A stretch of 9,765 nucleotides of DNA from Spirochaetales bacterium (GTDB taxonomy: Bacteria > Spirochaetota > Spirochaetia > DSM-16054 > Sediminispirochaetaceae), in assembly GCA_021767325.1 (NCBI GenBank), contig JAASTM010000045.1, forward strand, positions 1 through 9,765, read 5' to 3'. The position numbers were made by a program, and so were the translations under genes. The notes beneath the pieces are model-generated. The model saw nothing but the letters and a program-made list of their open reading frames with translations. It did no database searches and had not been told where the DNA came from. This document shows positions 1-7,253 of the stretch, piece after piece (the stretch's first letter is position 1; every line of letters starts with the position of its first letter).

Positions 1-75
1 AGTTGCCCGGCTAAAATTCGTCTCGTGGCCTGGATCAGGTATGCGAAGAACTTCATCAATATTCGCGGCTTATAA
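1..75 (+). CDS. rnfC: RnfC C-terminal end (partial, 5' part outside the window)
   Basis: Reading frame 1 is open from base 1 to a TAA at 73-75 and encodes 24 residues that begin SCPAKIRLVAWIRYAKNF. A Ser-Cys-Pro followed by a hydrophobic stretch and an Arg-Tyr-Ala-Lys motif matches the last ferredoxin-type cysteine and the following helix of RnfC, the peripheral NADH-binding [4Fe-4S] subunit of the Rnf complex. The gene lies 24 bases before rnfD, where RnfC is expected in the C-D-G-E-A-B order. Only the tail is visible, so the NADH/FMN site and the other cluster ligands cannot be assessed. The short length limits certainty, but position and motif agree. Confidence 0.8.
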   Translation, partial: SCPAKIRLVAWIRYAKNFINIRGL

Positions 76-99
76 GCTCAGGAAAGGAGTTACTATTTT

Positions 100-1089
100 A
101 TGACAGGAAAAAAAGAGGGCTATATAATCACTTCCTCGCCGCACCTGTTTTCTCCCGCCAGCACCTCCAGGATTATGTATATTGTCATCGCTACCCTTCT
201 GCCGGTGGTGGTGTTCTCAATACTGCTGTTCGGAAACAAGGTACTTTTACTCTATGTGGTATCTATTGCCACCGCAGTGGCGACGGAATTCGTTGTAAAA
301 CTCTTTCGAGGGAAGGACAAGCGGAGCATAACCGACGGGAGTGCGGTCATTACCGGTCTTCTCCTGGTGATGGTGGTACCGCCGGACTTATCGCCTGTTT
401 TCATAGCGCTGGGAGCCTTCGTTGCGATCTTCATCGGAAAAGAGGTGTTCGGCGGCCTCGGTGCAAATATATTCAACCCGGCACTAGTGGGGCGGGCGTT
501 CTTATCCGCATCCTATCCGGTGCAGATGACCAGTTACAGCCAGCCGGCGACACTGTTTTCTCTGGGCGGCGTGGATGGTGCCAGCGGTGCTACCCCCTTG
601 GCGGCAGCCCGTTTCGAAGGTATTGCCACCCCGTTGAAGGCATTACTATTTGGACAAGTCGGCGGAAGTATCGGCGAAACATTCGCACTGCTGATTATTA
701 TCGGCGGCCTGGTGTTGATCGGACTCAAAATTGTGGACTGGCGGCTGGTCGGTGGGTACCTGGGAACGGTGTTTCTTTTCTCAGGCCTGTTTTATCTTAT
801 CGATCCGTCAAGTTACTCCCCGCCGTTGTTTCACCTTCTGTCGGGCGGACTCATGCTCGGAGCGTTCTACATGGCCACCGATATGGCTACCTCGCCGTTC
901 ACGCGGAAGGGACAGGTTGTCTTTGGATTCGGTGCAGGGATAATCGTTGTGATTATCCGACTCTTCGGCGGTTTTCCGGAAGGAGTGATGTACTCAATTC
1001 TGTTGATGAACTCGCTTACTCCTCTTATCAACCGATATACGCTCCCCAAAACTTTCGGCAGCAGCCGTGAGAAAGGAGTTGTGGCATGA
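100..1089 (+). CDS. rnfD: RnfD, membrane FMN-bearing subunit of the Rnf complex
   Basis: RnfD is a polytopic membrane subunit that carries a covalently bound FMN and takes part in coupling ferredoxin oxidation and NAD+ reduction to Na+ or H+ transport. The 329-residue protein has the usual family length and many hydrophobic segments. Conserved blocks are visible: TDGSAVITGLLL (residues 78-89), GGLGANIFNPALVGRAFL (118-135), the flavinylation motif SGAT at 162-165 with Thr165 as the expected FMN attachment site, and MATDMATSP (258-266). The ATG at 100 is preceded by AAAGGAGT at 83-90. The C-terminus overlaps the start of rnfG by 4 bases (ATGA), indicating translational coupling. Nothing suggests truncation. 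Confidence 0.96.
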   Translation: MTGKKEGYIITSSPHLFSPASTSRIMYIVIATLLPVVVFSILLFGNKVLLLYVVSIATAVATEFVVKLFRGKDKRSITDGSAVITGLLLVMVVPPDLSPVFIALGAFVAIFIGKEVFGGLGANIFNPALVGRAFLSASYPVQMTSYSQPATLFSLGGVDGASGATPLAAARFEGIATPLKALLFGQVGGSIGETFALLIIIGGLVLIGLKIVDWRLVGGYLGTVFLFSGLFYLIDPSSYSPPLFHLLSGGLMLGAFYMATDMATSPFTRKGQVVFGFGAGIIVVIIRLFGGFPEGVMYSILLMNSLTPLINRYTLPKTFGSSREKGVVA

Positions 1090-1670
1090 AAAGAATGATT
1101 CTCGTTTTAACGATAGTGGCCTTGTTATCAGGCACCGCATTAGCAATAACATATTCGGCCCTGCTGCCGCGGATAGAGCGCAACCAGCAGATCGCCTTGG
1201 AACGATCGCTCGGTGCATTGTTTCAGAGTGCCGAATCTCCCGAGTTTGAGCTGGCCGACATCGAAGGGGCGGATGCCCCGCAAATATACACCGCCCGCTC
1301 CGGCGGCTCGCTTATCGGATACGCGGTTCGGGTTGTCACTACCGGATACGGCGGCGAAATCCGACTACTGGTCGGCTTGGGTCCGCAACTGCAACGGATC
1401 ACCGGGATGGAAGTGGTCGAGCATGTAGAAACTCCCGGACTGGGGGCTAATATCAACAGTGCCTCCTTCAAACAGCAGTTCCAAGGGTTGCAGCCGGGAC
1501 AGGACATCAGCTATGTGAAGGGTGGCAGTGCTTCCGCCGAAGAAAATGAAATCGAAGCTATTTCCGGCGCTACAATCTCTACCAAGGCGGTGGTGAGCGG
1601 CATCAATGCAACCTTGGACCGCGCTTTGGCGCTGCTGGCCGACCAAGCCGGAAAGGAGACTGAGGAATGA
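1086..1670 (+). CDS. rnfG: RnfG, FMN-binding subunit of the Rnf complex
   Basis: RnfG is a single-span protein whose FMN-binding domain lies outside the cytoplasmic membrane and passes electrons within the Rnf complex. The 194-residue product has an uncleaved N-terminal anchor at about residues 4-27. An FMN-binding domain follows, with HVETPGLGANI at 113-123 and the flavinylation motif SGATISTKAV at 160-169; Thr163 is the expected covalent FMN site. The length is typical. The start ATG overlaps the rnfD stop and has a GAAAGGAG ribosome binding site at 1071-1078. The stop overlaps rnfE (ATGA at 1667-1670), so D, G and E are translationally linked. The family could also be labelled NqrC-like, but the neighbours make it RnfG. 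Confidence 0.96.
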   Translation: MKRMILVLTIVALLSGTALAITYSALLPRIERNQQIALERSLGALFQSAESPEFELADIEGADAPQIYTARSGGSLIGYAVRVVTTGYGGEIRLLVGLGPQLQRITGMEVVEHVETPGLGANINSASFKQQFQGLQPGQDISYVKGGSASAEENEIEAISGATISTKAVVSGINATLDRALALLADQAGKETEE

Positions 1671-2290
1671 AAGACAGTACGATGCTCTCTCACTTTTCGA
1701 AGGGACTTATCAAGAACAATCCCGTATTTGTACAGGTTCTGGGCATGTGCCCCACCCTGGCGGTTACCACCAGTGTCGTCAACGGCCTGGCAATGGGCGC
1801 GGCGACCACCTTTGTCGTGTTTTTCTCCGCAGCAATTGCTGCGGTGATCAACTCCATCGTTCCGAACCAGGTCCGTATACCGGTGTATGCAGTGATAATC
1901 GCAACTTTTGTTACCATCGCCGACCTGGTACTCAAGGCCTTTTTTCCACCCTTATCCGCCTCTTTAGGGCCTTACGTGCCGTTGATAGTGGTGAACTGTA
2001 TGATTATGGGGCGTATCGAGGCCTTTGCCACCCGTAACCCCCTGGCCCCGTCCCTGGCGGACGCCCTGGGGATGGGCGCCGGTTTTACTGGAGCACTGAT
2101 GCTGCTCGGCGGTGTACGTGAAATCCTGGGCAGCGGCGAGCTCTTCGGAGCAACGATTCTGGGGGAGACTTACACCCCGATGTTGATAATGATTCTCCCG
2201 CCCGGTGCCTTTCTGGCCCTGGGGATTATGATGGCGATTTTCAATCAATTGCAGGAAAGCGGAGCTCCGATTTTGAGGAAGGCGGGTTAA
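1667..2290 (+). CDS. rnfE: RnfE, integral membrane subunit of the Rnf complex
   Basis: RnfE is homologous to NqrD and is one of two related six-helix subunits (with RnfA) that form the membrane core of the complex. The 207-residue protein is almost entirely hydrophobic. It has GMCPTLAVT at residues 26-34 (Cys28) and VNCMIMGR at 109-116 (Cys111). Structural work on the Nqr family shows that such half-helix cysteines from the two paralogues jointly hold an intramembrane [2Fe-2S] centre; both are present here. The ATG overlaps the end of rnfG and has a GAAAGGAG site at 1651-1658. The stop is one base before the rnfA start codon. Confidence 0.95.
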   Translation: MKDSTMLSHFSKGLIKNNPVFVQVLGMCPTLAVTTSVVNGLAMGAATTFVVFFSAAIAAVINSIVPNQVRIPVYAVIIATFVTIADLVLKAFFPPLSASLGPYVPLIVVNCMIMGRIEAFATRNPLAPSLADALGMGAGFTGALMLLGGVREILGSGELFGATILGETYTPMLIMILPPGAFLALGIMMAIFNQLQESGAPILRKAG

Positions 2291-2291
2291 T

Positions 2292-2870
2292 ATGCAGATA
2301 GTAGCAGTTTTTGTAGTCGCGGTATTGGTGAATAACTTCGTGCTCTACTACTTCGTAGGGATTTGCCCTTTTATCGGGGTTTCGAAGAAAGTCGATGCGG
2401 CGGTCAGTATGGGAATCGCGGTTACCTTCGTTATGACGATTACCGCAGCCGTCACCTGGTTGATAAATAACCTGGTTCTGATTCCTTTCGGGCTCCCGTT
2501 TCTCGAGTACGTCTCTTATATCGTAGTAATTGCATCTCTCGTACAGTTCCTGGAGATGTTTATCCGTAAGACGTTTCCTGAGTTGTATAAAACCCTTGGA
2601 ATTTTTCTCCCGTTGATAACCACCAACTGTGCAATTTTGTTTGTCGCATTGATTCAGGCAATGCGTGCCTATGGATTTATCACCAGTATTGCCTTCGGAT
2701 TCGGAGCCGGCGTAGGGTTTACCCTGGCAATTGTAATTATGGCCGGAATACGGGAGCAGCTGGAAGTGGCCGACATACCCCGCCCGTTTCGCGGCGCGGC
2801 CATCACGCTCATTGTAGCGGGGGTATTGGCACTGGCTTTCATGGGTTTTACCGGGTTGATGTCAGCATAA
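2292..2870 (+). CDS. rnfA: RnfA, integral membrane subunit of the Rnf complex
   Basis: RnfA is homologous to NqrE and is the pseudo-symmetric partner of RnfE in the membrane core. The 192-residue protein has the usual family length. It carries VGICPFIGVSK at 22-32 (Cys25) and TTNCAILF at 110-117 (Cys113), the two cysteines expected to complete the intramembrane [2Fe-2S] site with those of RnfE. The ATG at 2292 follows the rnfE stop by one base, with GAGGAAGG at 2275-2282 as the likely ribosome binding site. A 30-base gap to rnfB contains only the rnfB ribosome binding site and no hairpin that I can see. Confidence 0.95.
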   Translation: MQIVAVFVVAVLVNNFVLYYFVGICPFIGVSKKVDAAVSMGIAVTFVMTITAAVTWLINNLVLIPFGLPFLEYVSYIVVIASLVQFLEMFIRKTFPELYKTLGIFLPLITTNCAILFVALIQAMRAYGFITSIAFGFGAGVGFTLAIVIMAGIREQLEVADIPRPFRGAAITLIVAGVLALAFMGFTGLMSA

Positions 2871-2900
2871 AAAAGTGCGTATAAGAAGAAGGAGTGAGGT

Positions 2901-3791
2901 ATGATCATCATACAGACAATAATGCTCATGGGAGTTCTGGGGATAGGCTTTTCCGTGTTTTTAGGATTCGCCAATCGCCGTTTCCATGTCGAAACCAATC
3001 CGAAGATCGACGAGGTTGACGAGGTGCTGCCGGGAGTCAACTGCGGGGGCTGCGGATACCCCTCCTGCGCTTCCTATGCCGAGGCCATTGCCGAGGAAGG
3101 CGAGCAGATCGATCTCTGTGTAGTCGGCGGGGCCGATACGACCAGGGCGGTGGCGCATGTAATGGGCGTTGAAGTAGCCGACGAGGACAAGGAAAAACTG
3201 GTGGCGGTAGTCTTCTGTCAGGGCGACAGCGAGGCAGCCGGTTTTCCCGGCGAATTCCACGGTATCCCCGACTGTGCGGCGGCCGTCTATTCGCAGGATG
3301 TGGCCAAACGCTGTAAGTACGGCTGTATCGGGCTCGGTTCCTGTGTGAAATCCTGTCCCTTCGATGCAATCCACATGAGTGCCACCGGTATTCCCTATGT
3401 GGATGCTGAGAAGTGTACCGCCTGCGGAAACTGTGTGGCCGCCTGCCCGCGTGACCTGATCGAACTGCATCCCGTCAGTTACGAGGCCTTTGTGTACTGC
3501 AAATCGCAGGATCCCGGCCCGATTGCCCGGCAGGTCTGTAAAAAGGCCTGCATCGCCTGCAAAATCTGCGTAAAAGCGGCCGCAGCCGATGAAAACCCGG
3601 ACGCGGTGAGCATGAACAGCAACCTGGCGGTAGTCAATACTGAGAACTATACCGCCAAAGCGGAGTACGGTGCAAAATGTCCCACCGATGCCTACAGCTC
3701 CCGCCGGAACCTGGAACATTTCGAAGCCTTCGTGCAGGCCAAGGCTGGCGCCGGCTCGACGGACGCCGGCAATGATAGCGCCGGGGAGTAG
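2901..3791 (+). CDS. rnfB: RnfB, ferredoxin-accepting multi-cluster subunit with a degenerate C-terminal cluster
   Basis: RnfB takes electrons from reduced ferredoxin and feeds them to the rest of the Rnf complex. The 296-residue protein has an N-terminal membrane anchor (about 1-23) and then a four-cysteine Fe-S domain (Cys48, 51, 56, 73). A first ferredoxin pair follows (Cys138, 142, 148, 152 and Cys172, 175, 178, 182), then a second ferredoxin-like region at about 213-261. In that last region Cys217, 220, 223 and 260 remain, enough for one cluster. The positions that normally hold the other cluster are Ala227, Tyr250, Lys253 and Tyr256. Other cysteines occur at 106, 125, 200 and 213. The tail after residue 280 is Gly/Ala/Asp/Ser-rich. 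The ATG at 2901 has GGAG at 2891-2894. The reading frame is intact, so the loss is not caused by a frameshift. Confidence 0.95.
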   Translation: MIIIQTIMLMGVLGIGFSVFLGFANRRFHVETNPKIDEVDEVLPGVNCGGCGYPSCASYAEAIAEEGEQIDLCVVGGADTTRAVAHVMGVEVADEDKEKLVAVVFCQGDSEAAGFPGEFHGIPDCAAAVYSQDVAKRCKYGCIGLGSCVKSCPFDAIHMSATGIPYVDAEKCTACGNCVAACPRDLIELHPVSYEAFVYCKSQDPGPIARQVCKKACIACKICVKAAAADENPDAVSMNSNLAVVNTENYTAKAEYGAKCPTDAYSSRRNLEHFEAFVQAKAGAGSTDAGNDSAGE

Positions 3792-3799
3792 GTACAACG

Positions 3800-4300
3800 A
3801 TGATTGAAGAGAAGGCGGTGGTGGTCGACAGCGATGACCAGTGGCTGCAGGTGCGGGTTTCCGGGGAGGAAGCCTGCGAAACCTGCGACCTGGCCGAGCA
3901 GTGCTACCGCGACGGCGGGCTGTTAAAAATAGCCCGCACACATCTGCGGGGGCCGCTGGCCGAGTCTCCGGAAGCCATTACGCCGGGCCGCACCATTAGT
4001 CTGACTATGGAAAATACGAGTCTGCTTAGTTTAACCGGGATTGTGTACGGTGTTCCTTTGCTGCTGTTTGCCGCCGGCTTAGGGCTCGGCTACTATGTGA
4101 TTTTACCGGAGGCCGGGGAGGCCGGCCGGGCTTTGGGAGCATTCGCCGCCGGGCTGCTGCTGGTGGCGGCCGCCTGGCTGCCGATTGTCCGTCTGGATCG
4201 CCGTATGGCCCGGCGGATAAGATACCGTATAGAGCTACCCGAAGATCAGGACGATTCTTCCGCAGATTTCTATCAGCGCCAGTATTCGCCCGGTGAGTAA
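3800..4300 (+). CDS. rseC: RseC/MucC-family (SoxR-reducing system) membrane protein
   Basis: The 166-residue product has the layout of the RseC/MucC family. A short soluble N-terminal part contains a cysteine cluster (Cys26, Cys29, Cys35, in ACETCDLAEQC). Two transmembrane helices follow at about 75-101 and 109-130, then a basic stretch (LDRRMARRIRYR) and an acidic tail. In Escherichia coli, RseC works with the Rnf-like Rsx complex to keep SoxR reduced. In anaerobes a homologue often closes the rnf operon and its role is less clear. The gene starts 8 bases after rnfB, with GGGGAG at 3783-3788 overlapping the rnfB end, so it belongs to the same operon. No SoxR gene is visible in the window, so a SoxR role here would be a guess. 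Confidence 0.8.
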   Translation: MIEEKAVVVDSDDQWLQVRVSGEEACETCDLAEQCYRDGGLLKIARTHLRGPLAESPEAITPGRTISLTMENTSLLSLTGIVYGVPLLLFAAGLGLGYYVILPEAGEAGRALGAFAAGLLLVAAAWLPIVRLDRRMARRIRYRIELPEDQDDSSADFYQRQYSPGE

Positions 4301-4315
4301 AACGGGGCTTAAGGC

Positions 4316-4945
4316 TCACGGCCGGGCTTCGATCCGCTTCATAATATCCCCCCATAAATTTTCTTCCCGAATGTCGGTAAAGCCGGCGGCCCGTAGATTT
4401 TCTATGGTCCGCCGGTTGATATTGGCCCCGTAGATATACAGGGGGAGGGGGTTAAGGATGTCCATCAGAAACCCCGTCACCGGCTTTTCGCTGCGCACAT
4501 GCTCCAGCATGAGCATGCGCCCGCCGGGTTTGAGTACACGGTGCAGTTCGCGCAGCCCCGCTACCGGCAGGGGTACCGAGCAGAACACGCAGGTGCTCAC
4601 CACCGTATCGAAGCTGCGGTCGGCAAAATCGAGGTTCTGCACATCCATCTCTTGCAAATCAATATTCTCTAAGCCGTAGGCGTCTCGCCGCTCGCGGGCC
4701 CGCGCAATCATAGTGGGGCTGAAATCGATGGCGGTAACCTGAGTGTCCGCGGGATAGTAGGGCAGATTTTTCCCGGTGCCCACGCCTACCTCCAATACGC
4801 GTCCGCGGGCGCCGGCCAGCAGCGACTGCCGCCAGCCGGCAAATGCTTTCTCCATTGGAGCTTCGAGAGCGTCGTAGATGCCCGCGATCCGGGAGTAGCG
4901 CCCTTTGATTTTGTCAGTGCGGCTCCGGTCTATATCTGCATTCAC
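4316..4945 (-). CDS. Class I SAM-dependent methyltransferase, METTL7/UbiE-like
   Basis: The 209-residue protein is a Rossmann-fold SAM methyltransferase. Motif I is VLEVGVGTGKN (50-60), the acidic SAM ribose ligand is Asp74 (TAIDFSP), a motif II-like segment is FDTVVSTCVFCSVP (112-125), and motif III is RVLKPGGRMLMLEHV (136-150). The CVFCSV segment, the EHV after motif III, and the later ANINRRTIENLRAAGF (174-189) resemble by recall the METTL7 (TMT1) family, whose animal members methylate thiols. UbiE-like quinone or small-molecule methyltransferases are the alternative. Translation starts at a GTG that overlaps the copB stop by 4 bases (GTGA), so it is coupled to the copper exporter. No signal peptide is seen. 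The substrate is unknown. The gene ends 15 bases from the convergent rnf operon. Confidence 0.85.
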   Translation of the reverse strand: MNADIDRSRTDKIKGRYSRIAGIYDALEAPMEKAFAGWRQSLLAGARGRVLEVGVGTGKNLPYYPADTQVTAIDFSPTMIARARERRDAYGLENIDLQEMDVQNLDFADRSFDTVVSTCVFCSVPLPVAGLRELHRVLKPGGRMLMLEHVRSEKPVTGFLMDILNPLPLYIYGANINRRTIENLRAAGFTDIREENLWGDIMKRIEARP

Positions 4946-6939
4946 GCTGTCGCCTCTTCCAGCTCTTCTTTCTTTACTCTCAGCAGCTGCGCGTTGATCG
5001 CAACGATCACCGTCGAGAGGGACATGAGGATGGCTCCGACCTCGGGGGCCAGTACTATGCCCGCATTGTACAGTACGCCGGCGGCCAGCGGGATGGCGAT
5101 CACATTGTAACCGGTGGCCCAGATCAGGTTCTGCACCATCTTACGATAAGTGGCACGTCCGAACAGGATGAGCGCGGTGATGTCGAGAGGATTCGAGTTC
5201 ACCAGCACAATATCCGCGGTGGCGGCCGCTACATCGGTACCCGAGCCGACGGCAACTCCGATCTGCGCCTGCGCCAGAGCGGGGGAGTCGTTCACCCCGT
5301 CACCGGTCATGGCCACGTACTCGCCGCTATCCTGCAACTCTTTCACTTTGTCCTGCTTCTGATCGGGCAAAACCTCGGCGAAATAGCCGTCCATGCCGAG
5401 CTCCTCCGATACGGCTTTGGCGGTTTCGCTGTTGTCGCCGGTCAGCATCCAGCACTTGATGCCCCGCTTTTGCAGTGCCTTGACGGCGCGGTACGATTCG
5501 GGGCGAATGGTGTCGGAGAGGGCGATCGATCCGGCGATCCGGTTGTCGACCAGCACGAAGACCCTGGTAACACCGCCCTTATGTCCGGCCTCCGGCGGGC
5601 GTTCGATATTCTGCTCTTCGAGGTAGCCCGGACTGACTACGGAGATCTTTTTCTTGTCGACGCGGCCCCGAACGCCCTTGCCTTTGATCGCTTCGAAATC
5701 GTCGGCCGATTCGATAGGTGCGCCGGTCTCTTTAGCGGCCGCGACGATTCCCTTGCCGATCGGGTGCTCGGATTGTCCTTCCAAGGCCGCCGCCAGTCCA
5801 AGGATATCGTTTTTCATGTAGCTGTCGTCATGAATATCAACGCTGCTGACTTCGAAGGTGCCCTTTGTCAGAGTCCCGGTCTTGTCAAATACCATTGTGG
5901 TGATTTTGCGGGCGTTCTCGAAGGCGGTTCGGTTGCGGATCAGCAGGCCGTTCTGGGCCGATTTGGCGGTAGACTGTGCCACAACCAGGGGTATTGCCAA
6001 TCCGAGAGCGTGCGGACAGGTGATGATCATTACCGTCGCCATTCTGGCAATCGAGAACTGCAGCCCCTGACCGGCAATCAGCCACCCGGCCAGCGTTGCC
6101 GCCCCGACGGTGAGCGCAATAATGGTTAGCCACATTGCCGCCCGGTCGGACAGGGCCTGGGTTTTCGATTTGGCTGCCTGGGCTTCGCGGACCATATTGA
6201 TGACCTTTGATAAGTATGAATCCTCGCCGGCACCCTCTACTTGCAGTTCGAGCGAACCGTCGCCGTTGATCGAACCGCCGATCAACTCATCGCCTTCGCC
6301 CTTGTTGACCGGTTTCGACTCGCCGGTGAGCATCGATTCGTCGATGTAACTGCTGCCATTGATGACTTTTCCGTCGGAGGGGATTTTCTCGCCCGGTTTG
6401 ATCACCAGGATATCTCCCTTCTGCACCTCTGACAGCGGAATGTCCTCGGTCTCGCCGTCCTTTTTACGATGTGCTTCACTGGGCATGAGCTGCGCCAGTT
6501 TCTCAAGCGCCGAGGATGCGCTGACCACCGAGGCCATTTCGATCCAGTGGCCCGCCAGCATAATCGCTATTAGCGTGGCCAGTTCCCAGTAAAAAGGAGT
6601 GCCCTGCAGTCCGAAAGTTACCGCCGCGCTATACACGTAGGCGACCGTAATGGCCAAACCTATCAGGGTCATCATTCCAGGGGCTTTTGATTTGAGCTCG
6701 TCGACCAATCCTTTCAGGAAAGGCCAGCCGCCGTACACAAAAATGACCGTGGCAAATACAAACACGACAATGCCGTCGCCGGCGAAGCCGAAACTAAAAC
6801 CCAAGAACTGTTGAATCAGTTTCGACAGCGCCAGCACCGGCACACTCAAAACGATGCTAACGTAAAACCGCTTTCTAAAGTCGCGGATCATCATGCGATG
6901 GTGCTCGGTGTGATCGTGGTGTTCATGTTCGTTGCTCAT
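4942..6939 (-). CDS. copB: CopB-type copper-exporting P-type ATPase (P1B-3)
   Basis: This 665-residue P1B ATPase uses ATP to pump copper out of the cytoplasm. Its N-terminus is histidine-rich (His5, 7, 8, 10, 13, 14) and has no CxxC metal-binding domain, as is usual for CopB. The motifs occur in order: TGES 205-208, the intramembrane metal motif CPH 308-310, the phosphorylation motif DKTGT 352-356 (Asp352), HP 392-393 in the nucleotide domain and TGDGVND 545-551. The last two helices carry N604-x6-YN-x4-P617 and MSLST 639-643 with Asn649. CPH with MSxST defines the P1B-3 group (CopB), distinct from CPC-type CopA. The ATG follows AAAGGA and lies 30 bases after the SHOCT gene. TTGAAG (6993-6988) and TATCAT (6969-6964), 18 bases apart, could form a weak extra promoter. 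Confidence 0.95.
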   Translation of the reverse strand: MSNEHEHHDHTEHHRMMIRDFRKRFYVSIVLSVPVLALSKLIQQFLGFSFGFAGDGIVVFVFATVIFVYGGWPFLKGLVDELKSKAPGMMTLIGLAITVAYVYSAAVTFGLQGTPFYWELATLIAIMLAGHWIEMASVVSASSALEKLAQLMPSEAHRKKDGETEDIPLSEVQKGDILVIKPGEKIPSDGKVINGSSYIDESMLTGESKPVNKGEGDELIGGSINGDGSLELQVEGAGEDSYLSKVINMVREAQAAKSKTQALSDRAAMWLTIIALTVGAATLAGWLIAGQGLQFSIARMATVMIITCPHALGLAIPLVVAQSTAKSAQNGLLIRNRTAFENARKITTMVFDKTGTLTKGTFEVSSVDIHDDSYMKNDILGLAAALEGQSEHPIGKGIVAAAKETGAPIESADDFEAIKGKGVRGRVDKKKISVVSPGYLEEQNIERPPEAGHKGGVTRVFVLVDNRIAGSIALSDTIRPESYRAVKALQKRGIKCWMLTGDNSETAKAVSEELGMDGYFAEVLPDQKQDKVKELQDSGEYVAMTGDGVNDSPALAQAQIGVAVGSGTDVAAATADIVLVNSNPLDITALILFGRATYRKMVQNLIWATGYNVIAIPLAAGVLYNAGIVLAPEVGAILMSLSTVIVAINAQLLRVKKEELEEATA

Positions 6940-6969
6940 AGTTCATCCTTTCTTAATACTATAATGATA

Positions 6970-7161
6970 CTAATAATCTATCTCCACCTTCAAGCGCTCG
7001 TACTCTTCGCGGTCGATCTCGCCACGGGCGAAACGCATTTGTAATATTTCAATCGGACGAGAAGCTGCATAGGTGGAACTGTTTTGTGTCGAATTGCGCT
7101 TATAATTGGTGTATGTAAGCCATAAAAGTCCGCTTACGCCGAGTAAGACTAATATTCCCAT
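6970..7161 (-). CDS. Small membrane protein with a C-terminal SHOCT domain
   Basis: The 63-residue protein has one N-terminal transmembrane helix (about 2-18), a polar Ser/Thr/Asn linker (20-35) and a SHOCT (short C-terminal) domain at about 37-62. The domain shows the usual hydrophobic-then-acidic pattern, IEILQMRFARGEIDREEYERLK. SHOCT domains are thought to mediate oligomerisation or contacts and are common in small membrane proteins next to metal transporters. No enzymatic residues are visible. The ATG at 7161 has a good AGGAG ribosome binding site just upstream. It overlaps the preceding tiny ORF by 13 bases and lies 30 bases before copB, so it is probably co-expressed with the exporter. 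A role as an accessory or regulatory subunit of CopB is an inference. Confidence 0.85.
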   Translation of the reverse strand: MGILVLLGVSGLLWLTYTNYKRNSTQNSSTYAASRPIEILQMRFARGEIDREEYERLKVEIDY

Positions 7162-7253
7162 TTTCTTCTCCTGCTATTTTGTCTGTTTTTTGGAAAAAGA
7201 ACCGTTACGGCTGCAATCCCTATAAGGATAATCACCAGCCATACGATGTACAT
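7149..7253 (-). CDS. Hypothetical 34-residue single-span membrane protein
   Basis: A short frame starting at the ATG at 7253 encodes 34 residues, MYIVWLVIILIGIAAVTVLF followed by a polar, strongly basic tail (KNRQNSRRRKWEY composition), and ends with TAG at 7149-7151. One hydrophobic helix followed by an Arg/Lys tail is the classic form of a small bacterial membrane protein with a cytoplasmic C-terminus. It overlaps the SHOCT gene start by 13 bases and would be the first gene of the copB operon. An in-frame ATG at 7280 would give 43 residues, but it coincides with the predicted transcription start, so 7253 is preferred. The ribosome binding site is weak (GGAA). I do not recognise a family. 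Confidence 0.45.
   Translation of the reverse strand: MYIVWLVIILIGIAAVTVLFPKNRQNSRRRKWEY

Noticed and set aside
3312..3356. Missing second cysteine (Leu145) in the first ferredoxin motif of RnfB
   Set aside because: As I recall, RnfB proteins commonly have this C-x3-C-x5-C-x3-CP pattern, with Cys138 as the replacement ligand, so it is not a local anomaly.
2961..3941. A 326-codon open frame on the minus strand across rnfB and rseC
   Set aside because: It is antisense to rnfB, which has clear Fe-S motifs and a good ribosome binding site. The reverse frame is open because of codon bias and shows no family motif.
4288..4327. Possible bidirectional terminator between rseC and the convergent methyltransferase gene
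   Set aside because: GCCCGG-TGAG and CTCA-CGG-CCGGGC can pair only with a 3-base bulge and a 17-base loop, the arms lie inside both coding ends, and neither side has a clear T-tract. It is too weak to call.
5470..6129. A 219-codon plus-strand open frame inside copB
   Set aside because: It is a shadow of the copB reading frame, with no ribosome binding site of note and no recognisable domain.
6964..6993. Possible separate copB promoter (TTGAAG, 18 bases, TATCAT)
   Set aside because: The match is partial and lies within and just after the SHOCT gene. Such sequences are frequent by chance in this AT-rich patch, so it is mentioned only under copB.
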